Source: Lachnospiraceae bacterium
Lineage (GTDB): Bacteria > Bacillota > Clostridia > Lachnospirales > Lachnospiraceae
Assembly (NCBI GenBank): GCA_024403615.1
Contig: JAKSRM010000005.1
Coordinates: forward strand, 1-64,000
DNA: 64,000 nucleotides
Direction: 5' to 3'
The notes under the pieces were generated by a model that saw nothing but the letters and a program-made list of their open reading frames with translations, was not told the DNA's origin and ran no database searches. The position numbers were made by a program, and so were the translations under genes. The stretch's first letter is position 1. The number at the start of each line of letters is the position of its first letter. Below are positions 1 to 8,767 of the stretch, one piece after another.

Positions 1-163
1 CGTGTCCCTCCAGTCCGCAGCCGCTGTGCTTCAGAATATGGACAGCAGCAAGTATGAAGCGGTAATGGTCGGCATATCAAAAATGGGCGACTGGTATTCC
101 TACACCGGGCCGATTGAAAATATCAAAAATGGGCGACTGGTATTCCTACACCGGGCCGATTGA
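1..163 (+). pseudogene. ddl: D-alanine--D-alanine ligase N-terminal remnant (broken)
   Basis: Read from base 2, the frame gives VSLQSAAAVL, then KYEAVMVGIS, then a Trp-Tyr segment. This matches the N-terminal part of Ddl, the cytoplasmic ligase that makes D-Ala-D-Ala for peptidoglycan. After about 40 residues the frame enters a second copy of a 46-bp segment, is shifted, and ends at a TGA at 161-163. The start lies outside the window and no ATP-grasp domain follows, so no active enzyme can come from here. An intact ddl elsewhere in the genome is expected but not visible. Confidence 0.5.
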
Positions 164-176
164 AAATATCAAAAAT
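74..176. repeat. 46-bp tandem duplication inside the ddl remnant
   Basis: Bases 74-119 and 120-165 are identical 46-bp units, and the first bases of a third copy follow at 166-176. Because 46 is not a multiple of three, the duplication shifts the frame of the ddl fragment and leads to its stop codon. Confidence 0.85.
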
Positions 177-180
177 GACA

Positions 181-209
181 GAATACCGTCATTAGTAACG
201 ACGGTATTC
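181..209 (-). terminator. Hairpin downstream of the leftward methyltransferase
   Basis: A perfect 10-bp inverted repeat (181-190 with 200-209, 9-nt loop) lies 30 bp beyond the leftward gene ending at 240. In the minus-strand RNA it is followed within a few bases by a short U run. It probably terminates the RlmD-like/YgiQ transcript. Confidence 0.5.
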
Positions 210-239
210 CCATATTGCTAATCGTGAATATTTAAATCA

Positions 240-1679
240 TCACACCATCCCGAAATGCTCTAATGCCTCCATAATGGCTTTACGCTTTTCTTCCGGACAC
301 TGCGGCTGCCTTGAGTCCTCTGACTTCGGCTTGTTATAATTCTCTCTTTCGATTATCCCGCATTCGCGCTTAACCTGAGCAATATACAGATTGCTTACCT
401 GCAGTCCGGTCTGTTCCAACACGTATGCTTTGATCTCTTCATATGTAGCCTTTGTCTCCGCTGAAGTCACATCCAGTTCATCCATATCTACCTTCACATC
501 GATCGTATTCTTCGATCCAGAAAGTTTGGACAAAAGACATACCGTCTCCACATGCTCGGTAAATGGAAACATGTCCACAGGTTGCATCTGTTTTACGGTA
601 TATTTATGGCTAGTAAAATAGTTTAAGTCCCGGGCCAAGGTTTCTGGATTACAAGAGATGTAAACCACTCGTTCCGGAGACAGTTTCAGGACCGAATTCA
701 TAAACTGCTTGGTGCTACCGCTTCTCGGCGGATCCATAAACACCACATCACAAGTCGTTCCTTCCGCAGCCATCTTTTCCATGAACTCGCCAGCGTCTGC
801 GCTATAGAAACGAGCGTTCTTTACGCCATTTTCTTTCGCGTTGGAAACAGCATTTTTGATGGCGTCTCCATTTAAATCCACGCCGATTACATTCTTCGCA
901 TTTTTTGCGGCAATGAGACCAATGGTTCCCGTTCCGCAATAAGCGTCGATAACGTTAGCCGCGCCTTCCAGCTTCGCAAATTTCATGGCCGTGTTATAGA
1001 GCTTTTCCGTCTGCATCGGATTTACCTGGAAGAAGGAATTTGGGGACATGAAAAAGGTCTGACCGCAAAGCTTTTCTTTAATCTTTCCAGGGCCATAGAG
1101 AACGATATTCCTCTCGCCTAAAACCATGCTGGTGTCTTCCGGATTCACGTTCAAAACAATGGTCGTAATTTCCGGATGAAGCTTTACCAGGGCTTTGCAG
1201 AAATTATTTTTGGATGGAAATACTGGAGAAACTGCAACTAAAATTACCATCAGTTCTCCCGTTTTGTTTCCCTTGCGGACCATAATATGGCGCATCAATC
1301 CATATCCGGAATTTTCGCTATAAACCGTAATCTTAAAAGACTTCAGAAGCTGGCAGATGTCTGCAATAATCTTCTGGCAGCCTTTGTCCTCTAACAAACA
1401 TTCGTCCACGTAAACAACCCGCCGCGTTCCCTTCATATAGCTGCCGGAAACGATGTCGCCCTTCTTATTTCTGGCGAGAGCATGATGTACTTTGTGTCGA
1501 TAATAGTACGGAAAGCTCATGCCTAGAATCGGCTCCACTTTCCCGAATTTCCCCAGAAGCTTTTCGCAGGTTTTCTGCTTCTTCCGCAGCTGCTCCTCGT
1601 AAGCTTCTCCCATATATTCACAACCGCCGCATTTCTTCGCAACGGTACATATTTTTATTTGGTTTTTCGTTTGTTCCAT
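240..1679 (-). CDS. RlmD/TrmA-family RNA (uracil-5)-methyltransferase with C-terminal extension
   Basis: This is a SAM-dependent C5-methyltransferase of the RumA/TrmA group, which acts on uridine in 23S rRNA or tRNA. An N-terminal cysteine cluster for a 4Fe-4S site is visible (CTVAKKCGGC, residues 11-20, plus later cysteines). The SAM loop reads DAYCGTGTIG, motif IV reads DPPRSG, and the catalytic cysteine lies in YISCNPETLARD. There is no N-terminal TRAM domain, unlike the paralogue at 13304-14821. About 85 residues follow the catalytic domain (acidic, then a YIAQVKRECGIIERENYNKPKS region); they are not part of the classical enzyme. The start overlaps the end of the YgiQ gene by 25 bp, which suggests translational coupling. 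The target base cannot be told from sequence. Confidence 0.88.
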   Translation of the reverse strand: MEQTKNQIKICTVAKKCGGCEYMGEAYEEQLRKKQKTCEKLLGKFGKVEPILGMSFPYYYRHKVHHALARNKKGDIVSGSYMKGTRRVVYVDECLLEDKGCQKIIADICQLLKSFKITVYSENSGYGLMRHIMVRKGNKTGELMVILVAVSPVFPSKNNFCKALVKLHPEITTIVLNVNPEDTSMVLGERNIVLYGPGKIKEKLCGQTFFMSPNSFFQVNPMQTEKLYNTAMKFAKLEGAANVIDAYCGTGTIGLIAAKNAKNVIGVDLNGDAIKNAVSNAKENGVKNARFYSADAGEFMEKMAAEGTTCDVVFMDPPRSGSTKQFMNSVLKLSPERVVYISCNPETLARDLNYFTSHKYTVKQMQPVDMFPFTEHVETVCLLSKLSGSKNTIDVKVDMDELDVTSAETKATYEEIKAYVLEQTGLQVSNLYIAQVKRECGIIERENYNKPKSEDSRQPQCPEEKRKAIMEALEHFGMV

Positions 1680-3601
1680 GATTTTTCTATTGATTTTCCG
1701 GTTTTCTTTCCCGGTTTCGTTTCTGTTTTTTTGAATTCCTTCTCTCCCGTTTTCGCTCCGCTGGCTTTGCCTTTTTTCTCACTCAACTGTCTCGGTGGAA
1801 TTAAACAATGCTTCCGGTCGAATCCAATCAGGTCTTCTCTTCCTGCGGTCAACAAGGCTTCTTTTACCAGCTTGTAATTGGCTGGATCCCGATACTGGAT
1901 TAAAGCTCGCTGCATAGCCTTTTCATGATAGGTTTCCGGTACATAAACGGGCTCCATGGTTCGCGGATCCAATCCGGTGTAATACATACAGGTAGAAATG
2001 GTAGACGGCGTTGGATAAAAGTCCTGCACCTGCTCCGGCATATAGCCCATGTCCCGAACGCTTTCTGCCAAGGCAATGGCGTCCTCTAACGTGGAACCTG
2101 GATGGGAGGAAATCAAATACGGCACAACGTACTGTTTCATGCCCAATTCCTGATTGATACTGTCAAACTTTTTACAGAAGTCCTGATAAACCTTTTTCTT
2201 TGGCTTGCCCATAAGCTTCAGTACCCGGTCGGAAACATGTTCCGGCGCTACGCGGAGCTGTCCACTGACATGATATTTGCAGACCTCTCTTAAGAAGGTG
2301 CTGTCTTTTTCCGCCATGACATAATCGAAGCGGATACCGGAACGAATGAATACTTTCTTTACTTTCGGCAACGCCCGCAGTTTCCGCAATAAAGAGATAT
2401 AGTCGGAATGATCCACTACCATATTCTTGCAGATTTCCGGATACATGCACTGCTTATTCGGACATACGCCTTTTTCCTTCTGTTTGTCGCAAGCCGGTCT
2501 TCGGAAGTCCGCCGTCGGACCGCCAACGTCGTGGATATAGCCCTTGAATTCCGGATCTTCTGTCATGGCTTTCGCTTCTTTCAGCAAGGACTCATGGCTT
2601 CTCACCTGAACCGCTCTTCCTTGATGGAAGTTCAGGGCACAGAAACTACAGCCGCCAAAGCAGCCACGGTTACTGGTCAGGGAGAACTTCACCTCTTTAA
2701 TTGCAGGTACACCACCTTCCTTTTCATAGGACGGATGGTAGGTGTTTCGGTACGGTAAGTCATAAATTTCGTCCATCTCCTCCATAGTCAGCGGGTAAGC
2801 TGGCGGATTCTGGACGATGTATCTCTTTTCTCCGTATTTCTCGATTAAAACTTTGCCATTGATGGCATCCGTATTTTGGGATTGAATATTAAAGCTTTTC
2901 GCATAAGCCCGTTTGTCGGAAGAAATCTCGTCATAGTCCGGCAAAATAATTTTCGCATCTGGAATGTTATCGATTTCTCTTGCTTTGTAAACCGTTCCCC
3001 GAATCCAGGTAATATCCGAAACTTCCATTCCCTGATTCAGAGCGTCTGCGATTTCGATCATGGACTTCTCGCCCATACCATAGCTTAAAAGATCAGCGCC
3101 GGAATCCAAAAGAATGGACCGTTTCATTTTATCGGACCAATAATCGTAATGACCCAACCGGCGCAGACTGGCCTCGATACCGCCAATAATCACCGGCACA
3201 TTTTTATATTTTTTCTTAATCAGATTGCAGTAAACCAAAACCGCCCGATCTGGTCGCTTTCCAGCTTTTCCACCCGGAGTATAAGCGTCTTCGTGGCGAC
3301 GTTTCTTGTTTACGGTGTAATGATTTACCATAGAATCCATGTTGCCCGAGGACACTAAAAAGCCCAGCCGCGGTTCTCCGAAAACATCGATGCTTTCCGG
3401 ATCATTCCAGTCAGGCTGGGAAATAATGGCTACCTTGTAGCCACGGGATTCCAAAACTCTGCTGATAATGGCAGGTCCAAAGGAAGAATGGTCTACGTAA
3501 GCATCACCGATTACATACACGAAATCGGCCTGCTGCCATCCTCTCTTTTCCATATCTTCTTTTGTCAGCGGGAGAAAATCCTTTTCTGGATTGATTTTCA
3601 T
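1655..3601 (-). CDS. YgiQ-family radical SAM protein
   Basis: This is a large (648 aa) cytoplasmic radical SAM protein of the UPF0313/YgiQ family, whose function is unknown. An N-terminal B12-binding-like region (DFVYVIGDAYVDHSSFG) precedes the CX3CX2C iron-sulfur motif GCFGGCSFC at about residue 320. The Lys/Arg-rich tail is typical of the family. I chose the ATG at 3601 because AAGGAG lies about 7 bases before it; a longer frame reaches 3658 without a ribosome binding site. It is probably co-transcribed with the methyltransferase at 240-1679. Confidence 0.9.
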   Translation of the reverse strand: MKINPEKDFLPLTKEDMEKRGWQQADFVYVIGDAYVDHSSFGPAIISRVLESRGYKVAIISQPDWNDPESIDVFGEPRLGFLVSSGNMDSMVNHYTVNKKRRHEDAYTPGGKAGKRPDRAVLVYCNLIKKKYKNVPVIIGGIEASLRRLGHYDYWSDKMKRSILLDSGADLLSYGMGEKSMIEIADALNQGMEVSDITWIRGTVYKAREIDNIPDAKIILPDYDEISSDKRAYAKSFNIQSQNTDAINGKVLIEKYGEKRYIVQNPPAYPLTMEEMDEIYDLPYRNTYHPSYEKEGGVPAIKEVKFSLTSNRGCFGGCSFCALNFHQGRAVQVRSHESLLKEAKAMTEDPEFKGYIHDVGGPTADFRRPACDKQKEKGVCPNKQCMYPEICKNMVVDHSDYISLLRKLRALPKVKKVFIRSGIRFDYVMAEKDSTFLREVCKYHVSGQLRVAPEHVSDRVLKLMGKPKKKVYQDFCKKFDSINQELGMKQYVVPYLISSHPGSTLEDAIALAESVRDMGYMPEQVQDFYPTPSTISTCMYYTGLDPRTMEPVYVPETYHEKAMQRALIQYRDPANYKLVKEALLTAGREDLIGFDRKHCLIPPRQLSEKKGKASGAKTGEKEFKKTETKPGKKTGKSIEKSWNKRKTK

Positions 3602-3611
3602 GGGTTCTCCT

Positions 3612-4025
3612 TTATTTCGACCAGGACTCCTGCAGTTTCTGGATTTCGATATTGTCATCCACTTTCACTGCTACCTGATATTCATCTTCATACACAATTT
3701 CGCCTGGAAAGTTGGTGTACACCACATAAAACGGGTGCTTGTACCGATCCAGCAGCCACATAGCCGGCGTAATCATTTTCATCATTAAATCTGCGTTTTC
3801 TGTCTTAAAAAAGCAGACTACCTTTTCCTGATTCTTGCACTGAGGCGGGTACGGAAGATTTTTGGAGAACCAATCATCGATTTCCATATAAAGATCTTTG
3901 TCTTCCTCTTCCATGACGCCGTCGGAAATCATCTGCATGAACATACTGAAGATACCCTTTGCATAAAGAGTGTTCTCTGCTAATTCTTTTCCCTGAATTC
4001 GTACATATTTAAAGTTCATTGCCAT
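3612..4025 (-). CDS. Conserved hypothetical protein (137 aa)
   Basis: I do not recognise this gene. It encodes a 137-residue soluble, slightly acidic protein with a PPQCKNQEKVVCFFK segment in the middle and no signal peptide or membrane segment. GAGGG lies upstream of the ATG. It ends 10 bp before the YgiQ-type start and runs the same way, so it is probably the first gene of that operon. Its promoter must lie in the divergent spacer shared with nhaC (4026-4154). Confidence 0.7.
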   Translation of the reverse strand: MAMNFKYVRIQGKELAENTLYAKGIFSMFMQMISDGVMEEEDKDLYMEIDDWFSKNLPYPPQCKNQEKVVCFFKTENADLMMKMITPAMWLLDRYKHPFYVVYTNFPGEIVYEDEYQVAVKVDDNIEIQKLQESWSK

Positions 4026-4054
4026 TTTTTATCCCTCAGTTTTTTCAATCTTCA

Positions 4055-4135
4055 TTGCATTCATGCCTTTTGTGCGAGTATGATATAAGTATAACATAAT
4101 GGAAACAAGTCTGGTCGATAATTTGTCGACTAGAC
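4055..4135 (+). promoter_or_regulatory. nhaC promoter region with inverted repeat
   Basis: A possible sigma-A promoter has -35 TTGCAT at 4055-4060, an 18-bp spacer and -10 TATGAT at 4079-4084. Downstream at 4109-4135 is a 10-bp inverted repeat with one mismatch (GTCTGGTCGA / TCGACTAGAC, 7-nt loop). It could be an operator or a 5'-leader hairpin controlling the antiporter. Confidence 0.45.
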
Positions 4136-4154
4136 CCGTTAAAGGAGCGTTCTC

Positions 4155-5639
4155 ATGGAATTGCAAATGATAGAAACTGGATTTTTTTCTATACTTCCCC
4201 CATTGATCGCTATCGTACTTGCTCTAATTACCAAGGAAGTTTATTTTTCTCTATTTTTAGGTCTTACCTCTGGCATGGTGATTTACACCATCTTTGCCGG
4301 TGAATCTTTTATCGCCATATTTACCCATATGTTCGACATGATGTGCTCGAAGATTTCCGCCAATGCGTACATGATTATCTTCTTAGCACTTTTATGGGCG
4401 GTTGTTGTTTTGGTGTCCAAATCCGGCGGCAGCGAAGCCTATGGAAGATGGGCGGGCAAACGGCTGAAAAACAAAAGAGGCGCTAGTCTTGCAACCGCAA
4501 TCTTAGGCGTTCTGATTTTTATTGATGACGGATTTAACTGTCTGACGGTAGGCACTATTATGCGCCCGATTTTCGACCGATTTCATATTTCCCGCGAAAA
4601 GTTAGCTTACATCGTCGACGCGACTGCTGCACCGATTTGCATTATCGCCCCAGTTTCCAGCTGGGCCGTTGCGGTTGCCAGCGAAGTCAGCGCCGAAAAT
4701 GGTTTCCATACTTTTTTATCTACTATTCCTTATAATCTTTATGCTATTCTGACCATCATTATGGTTCTTTTTATCTGTCTGACAGGCAAGGACTTCGGTC
4801 CGATGAAAAAAGCAGAACGGAAAGCGTTGGAAGCAGTTCCAAAAGAGGTAACCAATAAAACTGACACAAAGAAGAAAGGCCGTGTCTTCGACCTAGTACT
4901 TCCGATTGTGGTATTAATCATTTGTGCTATTTTAGGAATGGCTTATGTAGGTGGATTTTTCAGTGGAGTTCCGTTCTCTGAAGCCATTGGCTATAATCCG
5001 ACTGCCGGTTTGACCTTAGGCGCCTTCGCTGCTTTGGTTACCGCTTTGATTTTATATCTCCCGAGGAAGCTCATGAAGCCAAAGGAATTTATCGATTCCA
5101 TCGTTGGCGGTATTGGAAGTATTGTTCCTCCAATGCTGATTTTGATTCTTTCCTGGAGTCTAGGTGGCGTTTGCCGTGAAATGATCGGCACTGGCCAATT
5201 TATTTCTGGCTTCCTGAACAGCGTGAATTTGCCATTCGGTTTCCTTCCGTTCCTGCTCTTCGTGGTTGCAGCCCTTATGTCCTTCTCTATGGGAACTTCC
5301 TGGGGAACCTTCGGACTTTTAATTCCGATTGTTACCATGATCTGTGCCGTCGAAGGCGCTGCTCCACTGCTGATTCCTGCTTTGGGCGCAACTTTAGCCG
5401 GTTCCGTTTATGGTGACCATTGCTCACCGATTTCCGACACCACCATTCTTTCTTCCACTGGAGCGGAATGCGTTCACATCCGCCATGTAGAAACTCAGCT
5501 GCCTTACGCAACTTTAGTTGCTGTGGTCTGTGCGGTGGGCTACTTGATGATTGGTTTCAAGCTCAACGTATGGATTTCCATTGTTATTAGCATAGCGATT
5601 TTGATTGCATTGCTGTTGATATTAAATAAGAAAAAATAA
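4155..5639 (+). CDS. nhaC: NhaC-family Na+/H+ antiporter
   Basis: This is a 494-aa integral membrane protein of the NhaC antiporter family, which exchanges Na+ for H+ or organic ions across the cytoplasmic membrane. About a dozen hydrophobic segments are visible. Family-typical stretches include FIDDGFNCLTVGTIMRP (about residue 122), DATAAPICIIAPVSSWA and GDHCSPISDTTILSSTGAEC (about residue 422). A good ribosome binding site (AAAGGAG) precedes the ATG. The gene is monocistronic, with a promoter and inverted repeat before it and a terminator after it. The transported ion pair is inferred; related members exchange malate/lactate or amines. Confidence 0.88.
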   Translation: MELQMIETGFFSILPPLIAIVLALITKEVYFSLFLGLTSGMVIYTIFAGESFIAIFTHMFDMMCSKISANAYMIIFLALLWAVVVLVSKSGGSEAYGRWAGKRLKNKRGASLATAILGVLIFIDDGFNCLTVGTIMRPIFDRFHISREKLAYIVDATAAPICIIAPVSSWAVAVASEVSAENGFHTFLSTIPYNLYAILTIIMVLFICLTGKDFGPMKKAERKALEAVPKEVTNKTDTKKKGRVFDLVLPIVVLIICAILGMAYVGGFFSGVPFSEAIGYNPTAGLTLGAFAALVTALILYLPRKLMKPKEFIDSIVGGIGSIVPPMLILILSWSLGGVCREMIGTGQFISGFLNSVNLPFGFLPFLLFVVAALMSFSMGTSWGTFGLLIPIVTMICAVEGAAPLLIPALGATLAGSVYGDHCSPISDTTILSSTGAECVHIRHVETQLPYATLVAVVCAVGYLMIGFKLNVWISIVISIAILIALLLILNKKK

Positions 5640-5645
5640 AAAGAA

Positions 5646-5683
5646 ACCTCAGAGGAAATTCCCCTGCGGTCTTTTTTATTTTT
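5646..5683 (+). terminator. Rho-independent terminator after nhaC
   Basis: ACCTCAGAGG (5646-5655) pairs with CCCCTGCGGT (5661-5670) at 8 of 10 positions. A T-rich tract starting at 5672 follows. It lies directly after the nhaC stop. Confidence 0.75.
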
Positions 5684-5699
5684 AGTTTAAATTATTTTT

Positions 5700-6533
5700 T
5701 CAGCCTTTTACGGTAATAATGTCGACTGCTCCTGCCATACCCATGGATCCGATGATCTGAGGCTTGCCTGGAACCAGCTCCATCTTATAATAGCCATGAA
5801 CATGACCACAGATAACGGCTTTAATCACATCGTTGTTCATGCAAAGTTCTACGAAAGCTCTTCCACCCTCGTCCTCTGTCTGGCTGTCTAAATAGAAATA
5901 GTCGTTCTTTCCGGACATTTTCTCTTTGCATTCTTCCTTACAATTTGGTGTAGACATCGGCACATGACAAAGAATAAGGATTGGCTTTTTCTCGTCGCAA
6001 AGAGCACGGAGAGCATCTACATCTTCCTTGGCAACGGTCATTCGGCTATCATCGATAGCTACAATACGAAAGTCCTCAAACTCCATAACCCGAACGCCCT
6101 GTCCCCAGAACTTACCGAAGGTCTGGTCCTCATGGTTACCAGGAACCATCATATATTTTCCGCCAAACTCTTCCAGTTTTTTCGTCAGGAACCGTTCTCC
6201 TGCTGCATTAGACACTTCCAGATTATCACCTGCCAGTAATAAAACTTCTGGATTCAGCTCTTTTGCCAAAGCCATCTGTTTCTCAAAAGCAGCTTTGGTA
6301 GGAATGTCCTGCGGTTCACCATAAGGCTCTCCGTTTGCATTAGCAAAACGAGCTTTAAAGGTTTTCCATACATCGTCCTGCTTTTCTGCTGCCGCCCGTT
6401 CTTCCTCGGTAGACTCTTCATCCCACAAGTTTACATGGGTATCGGTAACATGGAGAATGGTATGCTCTCCCTGTACGCCTGGAATGGTGATGGTGTTGTA
6501 TGTATACCAGAAAAATGGGTCTTCTTTTATCAT
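5700..6533 (-). CDS. Calcineurin-like metallophosphoesterase
   Basis: This is a 277-aa cytoplasmic binuclear-metal phosphoesterase. The ordered family motifs are visible: HVTDTHVN (Asp-X-His, about residue 29), GDNLE, GNHED, CHVP and GHVHG near the C-terminus. There is no signal peptide. The substrate is unknown; members act on nucleotides, phosphoproteins or phospholipids. GGAAGGAAA lies upstream of the ATG. The gene follows the aldo/keto reductase in the same direction with a spacing of about 60 bp. Confidence 0.85.
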   Translation of the reverse strand: MIKEDPFFWYTYNTITIPGVQGEHTILHVTDTHVNLWDEESTEEERAAAEKQDDVWKTFKARFANANGEPYGEPQDIPTKAAFEKQMALAKELNPEVLLLAGDNLEVSNAAGERFLTKKLEEFGGKYMMVPGNHEDQTFGKFWGQGVRVMEFEDFRIVAIDDSRMTVAKEDVDALRALCDEKKPILILCHVPMSTPNCKEECKEKMSGKNDYFYLDSQTEDEGGRAFVELCMNNDVIKAVICGHVHGYYKMELVPGKPQIIGSMGMAGAVDIITVKG

Positions 6534-6592
6534 ATGCGTTTCCTTCCAAAATTATTTTTTATGGGCAGACATCCGCGGTCTGCCCATGATTG

Positions 6593-7687
6593 TCATTCTT
6601 TCTTCTCAAATTCTTCCGCTACTTTTTTCAAATTATCGATAATCGGAAGCTTTTGTGGACAATGCGCTTCACATTGACCGCAAGCAATGCACTCGGAAGC
6701 TTTTCCATGAGTCTGGATGGCTCTGTCGTAAGCTGGCGTAATCTTCCATCCATCCCCTGGCGCACGTTTCACTTCATTGTACATCCGGAAATAATTTGGA
6801 ATACAGATGTTCTGCGGACAACCTTTGAGACAATAACCACAGCCACTGCATTTAATTTCTGTTTCACTATTAATTTCTTCTGCGACGCGGAGCATTGCCT
6901 CTCGTTCTGCTTCTGTCAGTTCCTTACGGGAACGAACATTCTCTTCAATCTGCTGCAGGGAACTCATTCCAGACAGAACAATTTCCACTCCCGGCAAACT
7001 TTCAACAAAGCGAAGGGCCATAGCAGAAGGCGTACTTTCCGGATCAATCTGCGCTAACATCTGAGCTGCTTTTTCCGGAAGAGTGGATAAGGTTCCTCCC
7101 TTAATTGGCTCCATAACCATAACCGACACCCCGTGACGAACTGCCGTATCATAGCAACGATGAGCCTGGATTGCTTCGCTTTCCCAGTCTGCATAATTCA
7201 GCTGCATCAGTACGCAATCCACTTCTGGATGAGCGGTCAAAATTTCATCCAGAAGGTCCGCCGTATCATGAAAGGAAAATCCAATCCGTTTCGCCTTTCC
7301 TTCGGCTTTCAATTTCTTCAAAAAGTCAAACTGTCCTAGTTTTTCTGCAATGCGATAATTTTTATCATTCAGCCAATGAAGCATGTATACGTCAAAGTAT
7401 TCCACCTTGCAACGTTCCAATTCTTCTTCAAAATACCGTTGACTGTCTTCCGGTTTCTCACACTGATAACCAGGCAGCTTTGTGCAAAGCTGAAAACTTT
7501 CTCGCGGATGGCGCTTGGAGAGAGCCTCGCCTAAAGCCCATTCACTATTTCCATAGGTGTACGCTGTGTCAAAAAAAGTTCGTCCACTGGCAAGATAGGT
7601 GTCCACCATTGCATTCAGACTTTCGAAATCAATCTGCTCCTCGTCTTTCTTTGGAAAATGAAGAGCTCCAAAACCCAGTTTATTCAT
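6593..7687 (-). CDS. Aldo/keto reductase with C-terminal 4Fe-4S ferredoxin domain
   Basis: The N-terminal part (about residues 1-260) is a TIM-barrel aldo/keto reductase with the catalytic FDTAYTYGNSE segment, the Lys of CTKLPG and the His of MLHW. The C-terminal part has two cysteine clusters, CSGCGYCLKGCP and CIACGQCEAHCP, that would bind 4Fe-4S clusters. This fused architecture is common in anaerobes. The physiological carbonyl substrate is unknown. I chose the ATG at 7687 because GGAG lies 6 bases before it; a TTG at 7699 overlaps that site and is less likely. Confidence 0.88.
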   Translation of the reverse strand: MNKLGFGALHFPKKDEEQIDFESLNAMVDTYLASGRTFFDTAYTYGNSEWALGEALSKRHPRESFQLCTKLPGYQCEKPEDSQRYFEEELERCKVEYFDVYMLHWLNDKNYRIAEKLGQFDFLKKLKAEGKAKRIGFSFHDTADLLDEILTAHPEVDCVLMQLNYADWESEAIQAHRCYDTAVRHGVSVMVMEPIKGGTLSTLPEKAAQMLAQIDPESTPSAMALRFVESLPGVEIVLSGMSSLQQIEENVRSRKELTEAEREAMLRVAEEINSETEIKCSGCGYCLKGCPQNICIPNYFRMYNEVKRAPGDGWKITPAYDRAIQTHGKASECIACGQCEAHCPQKLPIIDNLKKVAEEFEKKE

Positions 7688-7764
7688 ATCCGTCTCCAAT
7701 TAATTTTTTTGTCGCTGTCTTAGGATTCTTTCGGTGTTGGAAAATTTTCCTACGTTTCACATAC

Positions 7765-8712
7765 TTATTTGAACAGAACTTTCAGAGAGTTCCACATGTA
7801 GTATGGTACCAAATAATCGGTATGATAGAAGTCAGAAACTGCGTAGAAAATGTTGTTCTTCTCTGGGTCGTTGCCATAAGAGAAGCAGTCCTGCTTGGTG
7901 ATGTATTTCATCTGCTCGTTCATCTGAGCAATGTCTTCTTTTCCACCATTGGAAGCGAAAATGAAGAATGGAAGCTCTGGATTTGCTTTAATTCCAGCGG
8001 TTACGTATTCAATTACTTCTTCCTCTGTAAATGGCTCTCTCATTTTATGGCCAGCTGTTGTCATGCAGCTCATTGGAGCGAAATAGCGGAAGTATTCAAA
8101 ATCATAATGAAGCATACGCCATGTCTGAACAGCGCCTCTAGAGTATCCGCAGAATCCTCTGTGGTCTCTGCTCGCCTTAATGCCTTCTGGAGTAGCATCT
8201 TCCAAGTAGGTATTAAATTTTGTTTCTACTGCAGGGATGATATCCGTAACAACTTCCTTGTAATAATAAGGAGGAAGGCCTTCCCATCCGCCGTCACCAG
8301 CTGGAATCTGTCCGTTGGCAATTCTCTGCTCGGAATTTCCTAATGGATCAAAATAGTAGGTAATGAATACGATGATGCATGGATCCAGCTCGCCAGATTC
8401 AAACAGCATATCGAACATGTACTTATTTCCGCCGATAGCAAACATTGCTGGCTCGCAGGTGTTTCCGTGCTGGAAATACAGAACATTGTATTTTTTAGAT
8501 TTATCGTCTTTGTCATAACCGTATGGCAGATATGCATAGCAAGTTTTATTATAGGTCTTTCCATCTTCATAAACAGCTGTGGTGTAGTCGATTCTCTCTA
8601 CAGTACCCTTCTTGGATGGAACTCCGGTTCTCAGATATGGATTTTCCTCAAAAACGGTTTCGAAATCGATAACTTCGCCTGGTTTTGTAATGACTTTTCT
8701 AAAATCACTCAT
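7765..8712 (-). CDS. Esterase-family alpha/beta hydrolase
   Basis: This 315-aa serine hydrolase resembles the Esterase D/feruloyl-esterase (Esterase-like) family. The nucleophile elbow is GYSRGA, the oxyanion-region QHGN lies upstream, and a late YHTDY may carry the catalytic His. There is no signal peptide, so it probably acts inside the cell. The ATG at 8712 is preceded by GGGAGG; the longer frame to 8790 has no such site. It lies just downstream of another alpha/beta hydrolase and a GltS-type carrier in the same direction, which suggests a shared substrate, inferred only from context. Confidence 0.75.
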   Translation of the reverse strand: MSDFRKVITKPGEVIDFETVFEENPYLRTGVPSKKGTVERIDYTTAVYEDGKTYNKTCYAYLPYGYDKDDKSKKYNVLYFQHGNTCEPAMFAIGGNKYMFDMLFESGELDPCIIVFITYYFDPLGNSEQRIANGQIPAGDGGWEGLPPYYYKEVVTDIIPAVETKFNTYLEDATPEGIKASRDHRGFCGYSRGAVQTWRMLHYDFEYFRYFAPMSCMTTAGHKMREPFTEEEVIEYVTAGIKANPELPFFIFASNGGKEDIAQMNEQMKYITKQDCFSYGNDPEKNNIFYAVSDFYHTDYLVPYYMWNSLKVLFK

Positions 8713-8767
8713 GATAAATACCTCCCTGTTTTTATGATTATTTGATATAAGAATAACTTTGAAACAA

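Noticed and set aside
7171..8343. Plus-strand frame of 390 codons
   Set aside because: Antisense to the aldo/keto reductase and the esterase, both with clear motifs and ribosome binding sites; it is a shadow frame.
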